Part shown: piece by piece, positions 51,256 to 52,852 of the stretch
How the letters are laid out: every line of letters starts with the position of its first letter
Position numbering within the stretch: the stretch's first letter is position 1
Assembly: GCA_036743055.1 (NCBI GenBank)
Contig: DAINQE010000013.1
Location: forward strand, 1 to 52,852
DNA: 52,852 nucleotides
Reading direction: 5' to 3'
DNA from: Sabulitectum sp036743055
GTDB taxonomy: Bacteria > Fermentibacterota > Fermentibacteria > Fermentibacterales > JCC-6
Made by a program: the position numbers and the translations under genes
The notes under the pieces: generated by a model
Told to the model about the DNA's origin: nothing
The model's database searches: none
Seen by the model: only the letters and a program-made list of their open reading frames with translations

Positions 51256-52809
51256 ATGCTCAAACTGCTCATTGCATCGGTTTTCGCCGCATGCGCCTTC
51301 GGTTCCGCCATCAACAGCGGATCAGAAGCTGCTCAGCTGGTAATGGAAACCATGCTCACCGATCTCTCCAACAAGGAAGTCAGAAGTCTCGACGACTTCC
51401 TCCAGCAGGGAGAGATAATGGGAGCCTGGTCCTACCCGGGAATAGTGGTTCCCTTTGACGGCTACCTCGTTCTGATTGACGACTACGCACTGGCCAACTG
51501 GGCCCACCCCTGCCGCTGGGTATTCGTCTCCCCTGACGGGGAAACAGAGGTTATCCGGACTGTCATCCCTCCCGACGCACTTCCCAGGATGAATGTGGAA
51601 TACACCTCCCTTCCCCCCGCCGGCGACGGCAGGGGTCAGTACGAGGATTTCCTGGCCTGGTTCACACCTAATGTGCAGTCCACCTCCGGCAACGCCGAGC
51701 ATATGTATGCCTGGATCATCTCCGGCGGAGCCAACCAGGGTAACAACCACATAAGGTACTACGGCGACGTTCAGTTCATCTACAACGTTCTCGCCCACGA
51801 CTACCTCCTCCCCGACGACCACATCATCGTCTGCTTCGCCGACGGCCTGAATCCCGCCCCGGATCAGTCCGGCGGCATCAACTCCAATCCCGACTTCGAC
51901 GACGACGGCGACAGTGACATAATCTATGACGCCACTACAACCGGAGTTCAGAACGGTTACAATGACATAGCCGGCATGGTGGGCGCCGATGATCACCTCT
52001 TCATCTATACCACCGACCACGGCAGCCCCGGCAAGGGCGGGTTCGACAACCCACCTGAGGTCATTCTCAACCTCTGGAACGGCACCCTCGACGACGACAC
52101 CTTCGAAGGATGGCTTGATGCCCTCACTGCGGCATCGATCCATGTTGTAATGGAACAGTGCTACTCAGGCGGATTCCTGGCTGAAGTCATTCATGCGGGC
52201 GCCGCACAGCCCAGGACCTTCGCCAGCGCCGCCAACGGCAGCGAAGTCAGCTGGGCCGGAGCCACCTATCCCGAGTACGACGAGTACGTCTACTACTGGA
52301 CCGGAGCGGTTCACGGCTCGACGCCGCCTGCAACAAGCGTTCCCGGAGGAGCTCTTCCTGGAGATCCCGACATGAACAGCGACGGCCATGTCTCAATGTA
52401 TGAGGCGGCAACAAGGGCCGAGGAATGGGACACATACGCCCAGAGCGGCCAGGAGCACCCCCAGTGGGACGACACCCCCGACAGCTGCGGTGACGACTAC
52501 TACCTGGGCGGCCTCATCTCCACCTCGGTCTCCGACTACAACCATGGCATCCCTTCACTGGGCTTCGCCATTTCCCAGAACCCCATGGTCTCCACCGCCG
52601 CAGTGTCCTTCACCCTTCCCGCGACCTCCCAGGCCACGGTGGAGGTGCTGGATATAGCAGGCAGGATCGTAGCCACCCCTGTGAGCGGCATGCTGGAGCA
52701 GGGAAGCCACACGGTTCCGGCCGGCCTTGAGAGCGCGCCGGCGGGCATCTATGTGATCAGGTTCACCACTCCCGCAGGGTCAGAGACCCTCAGGGCGGTA
52801 AAACTCTAG
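51256..52809 (+). CDS. Secreted legumain-like (C13) cysteine peptidase with sorting domain
   Basis: 517 residues: signal peptide (MLKLLIASVFAACAFGSA), a caspase-fold peptidase with histidine H255 in FIYTTDHGSPG and cysteine C302 in VVMEQCYSGGF, the order and spacing of clan CD family C13; an EF-hand-like acidic loop (DPDMNSDGHVSMYEA) that could bind calcium; and a C-terminal T9SS-like sandwich (VEVLDIAGRIVATPV, PAGIYVIRF). Legumains cut after Asn/Asp; specificity is not assured here. GGAGGAG precedes the ATG. A terminator follows. It may mature other surface proteins of this cluster. Confidence 0.9.
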   Translation: MLKLLIASVFAACAFGSAINSGSEAAQLVMETMLTDLSNKEVRSLDDFLQQGEIMGAWSYPGIVVPFDGYLVLIDDYALANWAHPCRWVFVSPDGETEVIRTVIPPDALPRMNVEYTSLPPAGDGRGQYEDFLAWFTPNVQSTSGNAEHMYAWIISGGANQGNNHIRYYGDVQFIYNVLAHDYLLPDDHIIVCFADGLNPAPDQSGGINSNPDFDDDGDSDIIYDATTTGVQNGYNDIAGMVGADDHLFIYTTDHGSPGKGGFDNPPEVILNLWNGTLDDDTFEGWLDALTAASIHVVMEQCYSGGFLAEVIHAGAAQPRTFASAANGSEVSWAGATYPEYDEYVYYWTGAVHGSTPPATSVPGGALPGDPDMNSDGHVSMYEAATRAEEWDTYAQSGQEHPQWDDTPDSCGDDYYLGGLISTSVSDYNHGIPSLGFAISQNPMVSTAAVSFTLPATSQATVEVLDIAGRIVATPVSGMLEQGSHTVPAGLESAPAGIYVIRFTTPAGSETLRAVKL

Positions 52810-52828
52810 TTCACAGAACATCGACAGA

Positions 52829-52852
52829 GGGGGAAGGTTTCGGCCTTCCCCC
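52829..52852 (+). terminator. Terminator hairpin at window end
   Basis: GGGGGAAGG/CCTTCCCCC, a perfect 9-bp stem with a 6-nt loop; the expected T-run lies beyond the edge. Confidence 0.75.

Noticed and set aside
1..52852. CRISPR array, tRNA, rRNA, integrase or transposase
   Set aside because: Looked for regularly spaced repeats, T-arm motifs and transposase signatures by eye; found none.

Overview
The window looks like part of a draft or metagenome-assembled chromosome from a GC-rich, Gram-negative anaerobe of the FCB assemblage, possibly a candidate phylum such as Ca. Fermentibacteria. That name is an inference from gene content; there is no rRNA here to test it. The supporting signs are secreted proteins with a C-terminal beta-sandwich of the type IX sorting kind (short motifs such as FDITGRKV, YDTSGRRV and LDIAGRIV), a double-cubane/2-hydroxyacyl-CoA dehydratase relative, the anaerobe-type homocysteine route (HcyBio plus UPF0280), and heavy use of AGG arginine codons. 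Three 100-N gaps are present. Two are flanked by identical 55-bp copies of the same sequence and are almost certainly assembly artefacts; the third is a real gap that cuts two genes.

Layout. 0-5.7 kb (minus): a compact operon of a macrodomain protein, a membrane protein, a ParB-like protein and a soluble-adenylyl-cyclase-type giant protein. 5.8-10.1 kb (plus): an ankyrin protein, an exporter-type ABC transporter, and an AT-richer AAA/DUF4143 ATPase behind a perfect 24-bp palindrome. 10.4-18.7 kb (minus): a flavodoxin-like protein, a double-cubane protein, a second cyclase-ATPase-TPR protein, a hybrid histidine kinase with a periplasmic amino-acid-binding-type sensor, and a pilin pair. 18.9-24.4 kb (plus): an acetyltransferase, then four overlapping genes: a histidine kinase, a ThDP enzyme, and two citrate-synthase-fold proteins that seem to lack the catalytic residues. 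24.5-27.6 kb: envelope and secreted proteins and a patatin-like lipase. 29.2-30.0 kb: an ArsR-type regulator with two very cysteine-rich small proteins.

31-41 kb is a methionine/B12 region. It holds a PLP C-S lyase-like enzyme; a cobalamin riboswitch in front of a secreted beta-propeller (BtuG-like) and a partner; the HcyBio-UPF0280 homocysteine genes; and metF, a MetH-reactivation protein and metH. The long leader of the HcyBio operon carries a good promoter, a foldable domain with terminator/antiterminator alternatives, and a 41-codon leader ORF with a Met-Cys-Met-Met-Met run beside alternative hairpins. I consider this leader the most interesting regulatory object here.

41.2-52.8 kb: an ABC exporter and small membrane protein (minus), then a run of secreted proteins: a C39-type peptidase with a golvesin-like domain, two beta-propellers, a cut glycosyltransferase, and a legumain-like (C13) peptidase with a sorting domain. 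No tRNA, rRNA, CRISPR array, integrase or transposase was seen.
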